Source: Maridesulfovibrio sp. (lineage in GTDB: Bacteria; Desulfobacterota; Desulfovibrionia; Desulfovibrionales; Desulfovibrionaceae). Taken from it: a stretch of DNA of 64,000 bases. Location of the stretch: NCBI RefSeq assembly GCF_963678865.1, contig NZ_OY787459.1, positions 3,986,001-4,050,000 on the forward strand, read 5' to 3'. The translations under genes were made by a program, and so were the position numbers. This document shows positions 15,348 to 23,585 of this stretch, piece after piece (the stretch's first letter is position 1; each line of letters begins with the position of its first letter). The notes below the pieces were generated by a model. That model searched no databases. It was not told the origin of the DNA and saw only the letters and a list, made by a program, of their open reading frames with translations.

Positions 15348-17843
15348 TTACTTACCGCAGCCACAACTTGCACCGCTTTCTTTTTTCTTTTCTTCCGGTT
15401 CATCATCTGTGCTGCCGAAGTTCTTGAGACCTTCGGCTAATTCGATAAGTCGTGCGTCTACCTTGCCGTAGATGGACTCCTCAGGATACTTTCCTTCTTC
15501 ATCCTTTTCTCCGGCGGAATGCCCGGTCAGTATTTCGATTCCCTGCTCAATGTTTTCCACAGACCAGATATGGAACTGGCCTTCACGGACCGCTTCCACA
15601 ATCTCCTTGCGTAGCATGAGGTCCTTGACGTTTGGCTCGGGGATCATGACGCCCTGATTACCGGTCAGTCCGGCATGCTTACAGCAGAGGTAGAAGCCTT
15701 CCACCTTCTGGTTGACCCCGCCGATGGGCTGAACTTCTCCTTTCTGGTTAACCGATCCGGTCACGGCAATATCCTGCCGGATTGGGACTTCGGCAAGGGA
15801 GGAGAGCAGAGCGTATAGTTCGGTGGATGAAGCTGAGTCTCCGTCGATTCCGCCGTAAGACTGTTCAAAGGCGATACTGGCGGTCAGGGAGAGCGGTTTT
15901 TCCTGCGCGAACTGGCGGCGCAGGAAACCGGAAAGGATGAATATCCCTTTGTTATGGGTCGGACCGGACATATCAGCTTCACGTTCAATGTTGATGATCC
16001 CGCCCTTGCCCATGGCTGTTACGGCAGTGATGCGCGAGGGCTTGCCGAAGGAGTAGTCGCCCAAGGAATAGACTGCCAGTCCGTTGACCTGACCGGTAAC
16101 AGCACCGTCAGTATCAACGTAGAGGCTGCCGCGGTCGATCATTTCCTGCAAGCGCTCTTCGGTCTGGTTTGAACGTTTACGGTGGGCGTCAAGCGCTTGG
16201 TCCACGTGCTTTGATTGCACTGCGGTGGAGCCGTTGCGTGACGCATAGTAGCTGGCTTCTCCCAGCAGGTCGGCCAGCAGCGGGAAGGCGGTGGTGATCT
16301 TTTCCTGCCGTCCGGACATACGCACTGCCTGTTCGATTATGGCGGCAACTCCGGTCCGGTCAAAAGGCATCAGCCTGTCCTTTTCAACCATACGGCTGAT
16401 AAAGTTGGAAACGGAATTTATGGCGTCTGCATCACGGTCCATGGAAGTCTCAAAATCAGCACGGACTTTGAAAATCTTTGGTACATCAGGGTCGTAATGG
16501 CGCAGCAGCTGGTAAAGGTACGGTTCACCAAGTACAACAACCTTTACCTCCATATCGATGGGTTCCGGCTTTAAGCCTGTCGAGGATATGAAGTAGTAGG
16601 GGTCGAAAGTCTGAATTTCGATTTTTTCAGTTTTGAGAGATCGTTTCAGGGTCTGCCAGACTCCCGGCTCAACAATGGCGTCCATCAGGTTGATGACCAG
16701 ATAACCGCCGTTGGCCTTGATGAAAGAACCGGCTTTGATCTTGGTGAAATCCGTGCGCCAGCCGCCGTGCCTGTCCATAACCCGTTCAATGGAGCCGAAC
16801 AGGTTGCGGTAAGTAGGGTAGGCCTCGAAGATTACCGGCGGACTGTTCTGTTCAGTGTTATCCACCAGCAGATTGACTTGATAAGGATGCATGATTGTTT
16901 CAGCCTGTGGAGGCATGAACAGGAATCCGCCTTCTGCTGCCTGCGGCTTTCTGCCGATCATACGCAGGGAATCGAGGTCATTGCTCATCTCTTCGAGCAT
17001 TTCATCAAAAAACTTGAGTATTTTGGGGTCGGTGTATTTTTCCCGTATGGGTGCGATTAAATCCTGTGCCAGAGTCACGAACATGAGCTTGTCCACGTCT
17101 TCGCTTTTCTTCTTTACTTCCTTCTGGAGTTTGCGGACCTGTGTAAGGATGCTGTCGATTTCTTCCTTTAACTCTTTCTGCCGTTCTTTCAGCCTTTCAA
17201 ATTCCTCACGGGGGAAGCGGCCCTTGTCGACCTTTTCTTCCAGCTGAATCATGCGGATGGGTTCTCCGTCTACAAGCGGAACTACGTCCGGGCGTTGATA
17301 TTGGCCCATCTGCATGTTGACGATAACCAGCCCGGAATCCTTAACTTTGTCTTCTATTCCTTGAAAGAATTCACGGGTTTGCTTTTCGTGCATTTCAATG
17401 ATTTCATTTTTGCGGGCTATGTATTCCTGACTTTCAAAAAGCTGTGGCACCTCACGTTTGATGCCTTCAAGAAAATCATGAACCTGCTTCTTGAAGACAG
17501 CGCCCTCTCCGGCAGGCATGCGGATTAGTATTGGGGATTCAGTGGATTTGAAATTGTTCACATAAAGCAGGTCATCCGGGCTGTTATCGGATTTTGAGAG
17601 CTCTGTGAGCATTTTTTTGACTGTGGCCTGCTTGCCGGTGTTGGCTGGGCCCGTCACGAAAATATTGTACCCCTTGAGGCCCATTCCCATTCCGAAGCGG
17701 AAAGCTTCCACTCCCCGGCACTGGCCGAGAATTTCGTTTTCAGGAGTGAGGTCTGCCGTGGTCTCAAAAGGCAGGTCTTCCGGGGCAAGGGTCCATCTCA
17801 GTTTATCAAGCGGCAGTTCTCGGTCTTTCAGGATGCTGGTCAT
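15348..17843 (-). CDS. Lon-like ATP-dependent protease (AAA_32 / S16 family)
   Basis: The 831-residue protein has an N-terminal AAA+ module with a modified P-loop (GPANTGKQATVKK, about residue 60), a coiled-coil insertion (about 190-270) and a C-terminal S16 Lon protease domain. The catalytic Ser is in GGIDGDSASSTELYALL and the catalytic Lys in GGVNQKVEGFYLCCK. This is the domain order of the Lon-related AAA_32 family (as in E. coli YcbZ), not classical LonA, which has an N-terminal substrate domain. The last residues SGASCGCGK form an unusual Cys-containing tail. I chose ATG 17843 with CGGAGA upstream; a longer frame would run into the hsp20 stop at 17864. It lies 20 bases after hsp20, so the two form a proteostasis operon. 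Confidence 0.88.
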   Translation of the reverse strand: MTSILKDRELPLDKLRWTLAPEDLPFETTADLTPENEILGQCRGVEAFRFGMGMGLKGYNIFVTGPANTGKQATVKKMLTELSKSDNSPDDLLYVNNFKSTESPILIRMPAGEGAVFKKQVHDFLEGIKREVPQLFESQEYIARKNEIIEMHEKQTREFFQGIEDKVKDSGLVIVNMQMGQYQRPDVVPLVDGEPIRMIQLEEKVDKGRFPREEFERLKERQKELKEEIDSILTQVRKLQKEVKKKSEDVDKLMFVTLAQDLIAPIREKYTDPKILKFFDEMLEEMSNDLDSLRMIGRKPQAAEGGFLFMPPQAETIMHPYQVNLLVDNTEQNSPPVIFEAYPTYRNLFGSIERVMDRHGGWRTDFTKIKAGSFIKANGGYLVINLMDAIVEPGVWQTLKRSLKTEKIEIQTFDPYYFISSTGLKPEPIDMEVKVVVLGEPYLYQLLRHYDPDVPKIFKVRADFETSMDRDADAINSVSNFISRMVEKDRLMPFDRTGVAAIIEQAVRMSGRQEKITTAFPLLADLLGEASYYASRNGSTAVQSKHVDQALDAHRKRSNQTEERLQEMIDRGSLYVDTDGAVTGQVNGLAVYSLGDYSFGKPSRITAVTAMGKGGIINIEREADMSGPTHNKGIFILSGFLRRQFAQEKPLSLTASIAFEQSYGGIDGDSASSTELYALLSSLAEVPIRQDIAVTGSVNQKGEVQPIGGVNQKVEGFYLCCKHAGLTGNQGVMIPEPNVKDLMLRKEIVEAVREGQFHIWSVENIEQGIEILTGHSAGEKDEEGKYPEESIYGKVDARLIELAEGLKNFGSTDDEPEEKKKESGASCGCGK

Positions 17844-17863
17844 GGCGGTCTCCGGTCTGAAGT

Positions 17864-18286
17864 CTATTCTGAGGTTATGGAAATAACTTTTTGAGGCTTG
17901 ATGATACATTTGTGGAGCACTATTTTCAGTACTCCGTCTTTAAAAGTGGCAGTTACATTGTCAGGGTCCACGCGGCAGGGCAGGGGCAGAGTTTTTTTGA
18001 AATGACTGGTCTGTCGCCCCCCTCCAAAAGTGACGTTCTTTTTTCCGGCAATGGTCATGGAGGTCTCGGTAACTTTTACTTCAAGATCTTCAGCCTGAAA
18101 TCCGGGCATGGTGGTGCTCACTTCCAGTGAGTCTCCTGCCTCTTGCATGCTTGTCTGCGGGGTGCAGTCTATTATTCCACATACAGATGGGATGCCGTAA
18201 TCATGACAGAGGCTGTTGAATAGCTTGTCCATATCTGTCTTTAATTTTTCCAGTTCCCGGCTTCCCCACGACATAAGGTTTGGCAT
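17864..18286 (-). CDS. Hsp20/alpha-crystallin small heat-shock protein
   Basis: The 140-residue protein carries an alpha-crystallin domain at about residues 45-138 (SLEVSTTMPGFQAEDLEVKV; TMTIAGKK-type strands; DPDNVTATFKDGVLKIVL). Small heat-shock proteins hold unfolding proteins for later refolding or degradation. The N-terminus ELEKLKTDMDKLFNSL is helical. It is the first gene of a two-gene minus-strand unit with the Lon-like protease, pairing holdase and protease. The C-terminal I-x-I anchor motif appears as ISITSE. AAGGAG precedes the start. No CIRCE or clear sigma-32 promoter is visible upstream. Confidence 0.93.
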   Translation of the reverse strand: MPNLMSWGSRELEKLKTDMDKLFNSLCHDYGIPSVCGIIDCTPQTSMQEAGDSLEVSTTMPGFQAEDLEVKVTETSMTIAGKKNVTFGGGRQTSHFKKTLPLPCRVDPDNVTATFKDGVLKIVLHKCIIKPQKVISITSE

Positions 18287-18756
18287 GTGCAGTCTCCTTG
18301 TTAGAACAGGTGGGAATATCAGTTAATTTTAGACTAACACATGGAGAAAATGATTAGCAACCGCTTTTCAGACTGCCTGAAAAGTTTTATCTGCGGTCTT
18401 GCTTGGAAAGTGGCGAAATTTTCGTATGTTGGGATAAGTACCGTGTTCTTGGATTATTATGCCACAGTTACGGCATGTTCCGGATCGTCCTCGGGTTTGA
18501 TATGGATTGTATTTGAAATAATCGGAATATGCGGCGGTTAAAACGGTAAGATAACGTCATGATCCTCACAATTTTGACAAAAAAGGGTTAAGAAGTTCAG
18601 TTTTTGAGGATATACAGTCTTGCATGTTCCCGCTGCATGGGCTATTCGATTCATCGCTTCTAATTTTAAAAAGACAGGTTGGAAGTGTTTTCCGCAACAT
18701 GCTTTTAAAATGATACAGGGGCGAAAAATTACATTTTCTTTTTTTAGGAGTGACGC
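18287..18756. other. Intergenic region between divergent hsp20 and ABC-transporter units (470 bp)
   Basis: No convincing gene is present. A hairpin CTTTTCAG/CTGAAAAG (18364-18371 with 18377-18384) followed by TTTTAT resembles a weak plus-strand terminator. An isolated TTGACA lies at 18574-18579 without a well-spaced -10. AGGAG just before 18757 is the ribosome site of the binding-protein gene. The region must contain promoters for both divergent units, but I cannot place them with confidence. Confidence 0.5.
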
Positions 18757-19548
18757 ATGAAAAGGGTATTAGTAATTCTCATGGTTGCAATGATGCTGGC
18801 ATTTGCAACTACCGCAATGGCAGGTGACGGTTCCTTTGAGCGAGTGCAGAAAGCAGGTAAACTCACCATCGGTCTTGATGACACTTTTGCTCCCATGGGC
18901 TTTCGTCAGGATGACGGAACCCTGGTTGGTTTCGACGTGGATGCCGCTGAAGAAGTAGGCAAACGCCTCGGTATTAAAATCGTGTGGCAGCCCACCGCTT
19001 GGTCCGGTGTCGTTCACTCCCTGAACGCCAATAAATTTGACTGTATCTGGAACGGCATGACCATCACCCCTGAGCGTGAAAAAGCTGTTTCTTTTTCCAA
19101 GCCTTACATTATGGACGGCCAGATTGCCGTTATCACCATGGGCAACAAAGCCATCAAGGCTCACAAAGACCTCGGCGGTAAAGTTGTCGGCGTGCAGAAA
19201 GGTTCTCCAGCACTTGAGGCCGCAAAGTCCCTCAAGCCAGCACCCAAAGAAATCCGTGAGTACGACACCAACGTTAAAGCTCTGCTCGACCTTGAATCCG
19301 GTCGTCTTGACGGAGTTGTTGTAGATAACATCGCAGGCCGTTACTCCATGGCTCAGCGTCCCGGTAAATATGTTGCGCTTCCCGGTTACATTACCAGCGA
19401 AGCTTTCGGTATTGCTTTCCGTCAGGGTGAAGATTCCCTGCGTGAAGCTGTGCAGAAGACCATTGACGCTATGATTGCTGACGGCACCATGGGTAAAATC
19501 TCCCGCAAATGGTTCGGTGAAGATGTCACCAACCCCGCTAAATGGTAA
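18757..19548 (+). CDS. Amino-acid ABC transporter, periplasmic binding protein (family 3)
   Basis: This 263-residue family 3 solute-binding protein has a signal peptide (cleavage near AMAGDG). The mature start VQKAGKLTIGLDDTFAPMGF and the following GTLVGFDVDAAEEVGKRLGI are the family signature for polar amino-acid binders; WNGMTITPEREKAVSFSKPY is the second hallmark. Family members deliver polar or basic amino acids such as Gln, His, Arg or cystine to an inner-membrane ABC transporter; the ligand is not clear here. It is the first of three genes (binding protein, permease, ATPase) spaced 0-3 bases apart. AGGAG sits seven bases before the ATG. Confidence 0.93.
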   Translation: MKRVLVILMVAMMLAFATTAMAGDGSFERVQKAGKLTIGLDDTFAPMGFRQDDGTLVGFDVDAAEEVGKRLGIKIVWQPTAWSGVVHSLNANKFDCIWNGMTITPEREKAVSFSKPYIMDGQIAVITMGNKAIKAHKDLGGKVVGVQKGSPALEAAKSLKPAPKEIREYDTNVKALLDLESGRLDGVVVDNIAGRYSMAQRPGKYVALPGYITSEAFGIAFRQGEDSLREAVQKTIDAMIADGTMGKISRKWFGEDVTNPAKW

Positions 19549-19551
19549 GAA

Positions 19552-20586
19552 ATGATTAGTATAAATAATAAACTCGGAAAGAGCGGGGCCTTGGCCTCGC
19601 TCTTTCTGCTGTTTGCACTTCTGATTTTTCCGGCTTTTTCTACAGCCAGTGTGGATGCTGACTCATTGCTCAAGCAGGCCCGTAATGCTTTGGCCGTAGG
19701 ACAGATCGGTGAAGCCGTGAATTTTTTTGAGCAGATCCCCGCTCCCGGAGCAGAGGGTGACGACGGTCAGTTTGTCTATTCCCGCATGCAGCTTGCACGT
19801 ATCAGCTATTCCATGAAAAATCCGGGCAAGGCCCGTTCATACGCAGAACAGGTTGTTGCCGTTTATCCGGACAACGTGGAAGCACAGAATTTCCTGACCT
19901 CCCTTGACCGTGAGACCAAGCCTGAGTGGCAGAAGACCCTTGAAGACTGCAAGCGGTTTATGCCGAACCTGCTCAAGGGCGCGAGCATGACGCTCGTGCT
20001 GGTTTTTTTCACCATGATCGTTTCACCCATCGGCGGACTTTTTATCGCCCTTGGCAAGATCAGCCGCATGCAGCCGTTCACAGCTTTGAGCTGGTTCATT
20101 ATCTGGTTTTTCCGCGGCACACCTCTTCTGCTGCAGCTCTTTTTTATCTACTACGGGTTGCCGGCAATCGGCATCACCCTTTCTCCGTTGGCTGCGGCAC
20201 TTATCGGTCTGGGAATCAACTATTCCGCATATCTTGCCGAGATTATCAGAGCCGGTATCGAATCCATTGACGACGGTCAGACCGAAGCGGCAAAAGCATT
20301 GGGCATGACCTACGGCCAGACCATGCGCCGGGTTATCATTCCTCAGACATACAAGCGGATTATCCCGCCCATGGCCAATGAGTTCATTGCTTTGATCAAA
20401 GACACCGCGCTGGTTTCCACCATTGCCATGGTTGAGCTTATGCGCGCTGCGGACCAGATGTTCAACGCATATTTCAATGTTACCGTGCTGGTAATGGCTG
20501 CTGTTATTTATCTTATTTTTACCTCTGTATTCACCTTCCTTTTCGAGAAGATCGAATACAAGGTCGGGGTATACGAGAGACGTTAA
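19552..20586 (+). CDS. Amino-acid ABC transporter permease with N-terminal TPR-like periplasmic domain
   Basis: The C-terminal 215 residues are a normal polar amino-acid permease (HisM/GlnP type) with the EAA loop GQTEAAKALGMTYGQTMRRV and about five TM helices. Ahead of it are an N-terminal hydrophobic segment (ALASLFLLFALLIFPAFS) and about 110 residues of helical repeats (DSLLKQARNALAVGQIGEAV; YSMKNPGKARSYAEQVVAVY), which look like two tetratricopeptide units. Typical permeases of this family have about 220 residues, against 344 here. By topology the extra domain should lie in the periplasm next to the binding-protein docking face. It follows the binding-protein stop by three bases and abuts the ATPase gene. 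Confidence 0.9.
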   Translation: MISINNKLGKSGALASLFLLFALLIFPAFSTASVDADSLLKQARNALAVGQIGEAVNFFEQIPAPGAEGDDGQFVYSRMQLARISYSMKNPGKARSYAEQVVAVYPDNVEAQNFLTSLDRETKPEWQKTLEDCKRFMPNLLKGASMTLVLVFFTMIVSPIGGLFIALGKISRMQPFTALSWFIIWFFRGTPLLLQLFFIYYGLPAIGITLSPLAAALIGLGINYSAYLAEIIRAGIESIDDGQTEAAKALGMTYGQTMRRVIIPQTYKRIIPPMANEFIALIKDTALVSTIAMVELMRAADQMFNAYFNVTVLVMAAVIYLIFTSVFTFLFEKIEYKVGVYERR

Positions 20587-21351
20587 ATGGATATAATTTT
20601 AGAACTTAAGAAAGTCGTCAAATGCTTCGGCAAACTGACTGCGGTCAATCACATTGACCTCAAGATCAGCCGGGGTGAAAAAGTGGTCATTGTTGGTCCC
20701 AGCGGGTCCGGGAAATCCACCCTGCTGCGGACCATGAATTTCCTTGAGACCATCGACTCCGGGGAAATCCATTTCGAAGGCAAGCCCTGCGGTTATGTTT
20801 ATAAAGACGGCAATCCGGTGCTTGATTCCCAGAAGAATCTTTGCGCCCTGCGCTCCGAAATCGGCATGGTTTTTCAGCAGTTCAACCTTTTTCCGCACAT
20901 GACAGTTCTGCAGAACGTTATGGAGGGTCAGGTGACTGTACTTGGCAAGTCCAAGGATGAAGCCCGTGAAATCGCTTTGCAGATGCTGGATAAGGTTGGT
21001 CTGTCCGACCGTGCTACCGTCTATCCGGTAACCCTTTCCGGCGGTCAGAAGCAGCGTGTGGCAATCGCCCGTGCGCTGGCCATGAAGCCCAAGATGATGC
21101 TTTTTGATGAGCCTACTTCCGCTCTGGACCCGGAACTGGTCGGCGAGGTCTTTGATACAATTCGTTCACTGGCAGATGACGGTATGACTATGGTTATCGT
21201 AACCCACAATATGGGATTCGCCCGTGAGGTTGCCGATACCGTAATCTTCATGGAGACCGGAGATTTTATTGCCAAGGGAACTCCGTCAGAATTTTTTTCC
21301 GCCGAGACTCAGCATCCGCGTATCAAGGAGTTTATGGATAAACTGCTGTAA
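20587..21351 (+). CDS. Amino-acid ABC transporter ATP-binding protein
   Basis: This 254-residue GlnQ/HisP-type ATPase has Walker A GPSGSGKSTLLR, Q-loop VFQQFNLFPHMTV, signature LSGGQKQRVAIARAL, Walker B MMLFDEPTSALD and the switch His in IVTHNMGFARE. It powers the permease encoded directly before it; the ATG follows the permease TAA with no gap. A small insertion around residues 66-82 (GKPCGYVYKDGNPVLDSQ) lengthens the region before the Q-loop and occurs in some family members. It is the last gene of the unit, which ends at the hairpin near 21430. Confidence 0.94.
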   Translation: MDIILELKKVVKCFGKLTAVNHIDLKISRGEKVVIVGPSGSGKSTLLRTMNFLETIDSGEIHFEGKPCGYVYKDGNPVLDSQKNLCALRSEIGMVFQQFNLFPHMTVLQNVMEGQVTVLGKSKDEAREIALQMLDKVGLSDRATVYPVTLSGGQKQRVAIARALAMKPKMMLFDEPTSALDPELVGEVFDTIRSLADDGMTMVIVTHNMGFAREVADTVIFMETGDFIAKGTPSEFFSAETQHPRIKEFMDKLL

Positions 21352-21425
21352 AAGTTGTTTGTAGTTGTTTGACCTGAAGGCGTGCCCCTATAAGGGCATT
21401 CCCCCAGAGCGGCTGTAAGATTGAG

Positions 21426-21462
21426 CCCCATAATATTTATATGATATTATGGGGTTTTTTTA
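21426..21462 (+). terminator. Terminator of the amino-acid ABC transporter operon
   Basis: An 11-bp stem CCCCATAATAT/ATATTATGGGG (21426-21436 with 21444-21454) with a 7-base loop is followed by seven Ts. Confidence 0.9.
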
Positions 21463-21484
21463 GGTCTATTCATTCGTAGTATTG

Positions 21485-21513
21485 AAAAATCATACTTGAC
21501 AGTATGATTTTTT
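21485..21513 (+). promoter_or_regulatory. Inverted-repeat operator overlapping a -35 box, upstream of TetR gene
   Basis: The arms AAAAATCATACT (21485-21496) and AGTATGATTTTT (21501-21512) are perfect inverted repeats around TGAC. The -35-like hexamer TTGACA spans 21496-21501, inside the palindrome. The TetR start codon lies 30 bases downstream. The layout is typical of a self-repressing TetR operator; a good -10 is not obvious. Confidence 0.7.
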
Positions 21514-21542
21514 GTTTGTACCCCAGTGGCAGGAGGAAAATT

Positions 21543-22136
21543 ATGAGTAAGGCATATGTAAATTACCGGCGCAAGCGCGAGTTGATATCGCTGGTTGCCT
21601 GGGAGCTGTTTTCGCAAAAGGGGTTTTCCGTTACCAGCATGGACGATGTAGCCAAAGCTGCTAACGTAACCAAGCAGACAGTTTATCGATATTTTCCTTC
21701 GAAGCTTGAGTTGTTCAAAGCTGTGCTGGAATCATATGCACAAAAAGCCCCGAAGAATTATAACTTCGGACAGGGTGCTCTGGCGGAAGAATTGTATGGT
21801 TTTGCTATGCATTTTATGCGATTCCACATCTCCCCCGAATATCTGGGGACCATGCGCCTGCTGGTGAGTGAAGCAAGGGAAAATACAGAGCTGGGGGCAA
21901 TCTTTTATGCCAATGGTCCCAAGAAGTCCGGAGCTATGCTGAGTACTTTTTTGAGGGAACGTATTTCCGGTATTGCAGATGCTGACCATGCCGCCTCACT
22001 GTTTGTTGCCATGCTGCATCATGTGCGAACTCCTCTGCTTCTGGGGCTTTGTGATTCTGTTACTGAGGAAGAGCTTGATAAACATGCCCGGTATTCCGTG
22101 GATATTTTTCTTCATGGGTGCATGTCTAAAGTGTAA
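21543..22136 (+). CDS. TetR/AcrR-family transcriptional regulator
   Basis: The protein of about 197 residues has an N-terminal TetR domain (RELISLVAWELFSQKGFSVT; SMDDVAKAANVTKQTVYRYF) and a C-terminal helical domain of the AcrR/AefR-like type. ATG 21543 follows AGGAGG closely; the longer in-frame start at 21504 would lie inside the operator palindrome. The next two genes, DUF2798 and cupin, are close behind and probably under its control. The ligand is unknown. Confidence 0.9.
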   Translation: MSKAYVNYRRKRELISLVAWELFSQKGFSVTSMDDVAKAANVTKQTVYRYFPSKLELFKAVLESYAQKAPKNYNFGQGALAEELYGFAMHFMRFHISPEYLGTMRLLVSEARENTELGAIFYANGPKKSGAMLSTFLRERISGIADADHAASLFVAMLHHVRTPLLLGLCDSVTEEELDKHARYSVDIFLHGCMSKV

Positions 22137-22169
22137 AACCTATCACCCTTTAACCAAAATGAGTTCTAT

Positions 22170-22415
22170 ATGTCAGACGAGCGGAAAGTTAATCTTATTA
22201 ATTGTGTCCTCATGGCCGGGTTTATGGCCCTGATGATGTCGGGGTGCTTATCCCTGATCAATTTTGGCATATCGCAGAAGTGGCTTTTGAGCTGGGGGCG
22301 CAGTTTTTTGTTTGCCTGGCCCCTGGCATTGGTTCTCAGTCTTTTTTTTGGTAAACGGATTTTTCTGATTTCGCGAAGGTTGGCACGTATCGGTGTCAAA
22401 GGGGAACAAGTATGA
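22170..22415 (+). CDS. DUF2798-type small membrane protein
   Basis: The 81-residue protein has two TM helices (CVLMAGFMALMMSGCLSLIN and FLFAWPLALVLSLFFG) joined by a short polar loop and ending in a basic tail. This resembles DUF2798 proteins, which are two-helix membrane proteins of unknown function often next to TetR regulators. It starts 33 bases after the TetR stop and overlaps the cupin gene by 4 bp (ATGA). No strong ribosome site is seen, so coupling to upstream translation is possible. Confidence 0.72.
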   Translation: MSDERKVNLINCVLMAGFMALMMSGCLSLINFGISQKWLLSWGRSFLFAWPLALVLSLFFGKRIFLISRRLARIGVKGEQV

Positions 22416-22768
22416 CAGACACTTTAAAAGATATCAAAGCTGCTTCAGAATACATAACTCCTCCCGGACATGTATTGTTTTCAGCACTGCGGCTGGCCGG
22501 GCGCATTGATGATCAGATTGCTGATTGTTCTGTTGCCGATATTGCTCCCGGCGGAGGCGGTCCTAATCCGCATCATACCCATGAACACGATCACCTTTTT
22601 GTAGTTCTTGCCGGGTGTGTGGAGGTTAAAATAGATGAGGACACAATCAGGTTGTCACCCTATGAGTCTCTACTTGTTCCCGGAAATAAACTTCATGGTG
22701 TCTGGAATACTTCTGAAGCTCACGCCAAGGTTTTGGGGATAAGTTTGAACAGGGGCAGTGAATTTTAA
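22412..22768 (+). CDS. Small single-domain cupin protein
   Basis: The 118-residue protein is a single cupin barrel: motif 1 is PNPHHTHEHDHLFVVLAGCVE, with several His residues and a Glu suited to bind a metal, and motif 2 is SPYESLLVPGNKLHGVWN. Such small cupins can be isomerases, dioxygenases or ligand sensors; nothing here picks one. It is translationally coupled (ATGA overlap) to the DUF2798 gene and likely part of the TetR-controlled unit. Confidence 0.85.
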   Translation: MTDTLKDIKAASEYITPPGHVLFSALRLAGRIDDQIADCSVADIAPGGGGPNPHHTHEHDHLFVVLAGCVEVKIDEDTIRLSPYESLLVPGNKLHGVWNTSEAHAKVLGISLNRGSEF

Positions 22769-22869
22769 TATGCAGATTGAACTGACATGTTGAATATGCC
22801 CTTTTTATCCGGTTTTATGCTATTTGATACTCGGCAGTTTGAATGAACCTGAATCATAAGGAGCAACCC

Positions 22870-23391
22870 ATGAAACTTAGCGGCCAGCGTGTTTTGATGT
22901 TTATCGACAATGTTTTTGAAGATATGGAACTTCTCTATCCTTACTACCGTCTGATTGAGGAAGGTGCGGAAGTTGTTGTCGCCGGTCCTGAATACGGCGA
23001 GGTTTATACTGGCAAAAACGGTTATCCCTTCAGCTCTACAGCGGCAATTGAAGATATGAACGCGGATGATTTTGATCTGCTGGTCATAGCCGGAGGATTT
23101 GCCCCGGACAAGCTGCGTCGTGATCCAAAGGTGCTGGAACTTACAAGACAAATCCACGAGGCCGGAAAAGTCGTGGCCCACATCTGCCACGGAGGTTGGA
23201 TTCCCATTTCCGCCAAGATTATGAAGGGATACAAATGCACCTCCACACCCGGAATCAAGGATGATCTTGAAAACGCAGGTGCCATATGGGTAGACGAAGA
23301 AGTTGTAGTGGACCGCAATCAGGTTTCTTCCCGCAAACCTGATGATCTTCCCGCATTTTGCCGCGAAATAATCAAACTTGCATCCAAATAG
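22870..23391 (+). CDS. DJ-1/PfpI family protein
   Basis: This 173-residue class I glutamine-amidotransferase-like protein belongs to the PfpI/YhbO branch. The nucleophile elbow is AHICHGGW with the conserved Cys-His pair, and the partner Glu lies in NVFEDMELLYPYYRL. Family members include cysteine peptidase-like proteins and deglycase or stress-protection proteins. ATG 22870 has AAGGAG upstream; the longer frame from 22843 begins before that site. It appears to be a single-gene unit. Confidence 0.88.
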   Translation: MKLSGQRVLMFIDNVFEDMELLYPYYRLIEEGAEVVVAGPEYGEVYTGKNGYPFSSTAAIEDMNADDFDLLVIAGGFAPDKLRRDPKVLELTRQIHEAGKVVAHICHGGWIPISAKIMKGYKCTSTPGIKDDLENAGAIWVDEEVVVDRNQVSSRKPDDLPAFCREIIKLASK

Positions 23392-23485
23392 TTTTTTTAT
23401 TTATTATATACTCTTACCGCGCTATATGCGAAGCATAATGTAAAGAATTTATCCGTTTTAATTACATCGGCGGTTTATGTTTACC

Positions 23486-23584
23486 TCTGGCGAAGCCATG
23501 TTAAAAGTTTTTGGGATTCTTAACCCCTTTTTACAAAAAGGGGTTAAGCCCTCGGAGAGACCGTCGGTAGGCCCGCCGGAGACA
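23486..23584 (+). repeat. Dispersed intergenic element, copy A
   Basis: The order is GGCGAAGCCATG, an AT-rich spacer, TTTTGGGATTCTTAA, a hairpin TTAACCCC...GGGGTTAA (about 23520-23547), then CCCTCGGAGAGACCGTCGG and a CCGCCGGAGACAT end. The end touches the start codon at 23586 and supplies its ribosome site. Related copies lie at 25809-25872 and, inverted, at 53773-53863. Confidence 0.8.
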
Positions 23585-23585
23585 T

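Noticed and set aside
18341..18541. 66-residue open frame on the plus strand
   Set aside because: No ribosome site, overlaps a terminator-like hairpin, composition not coding-like.
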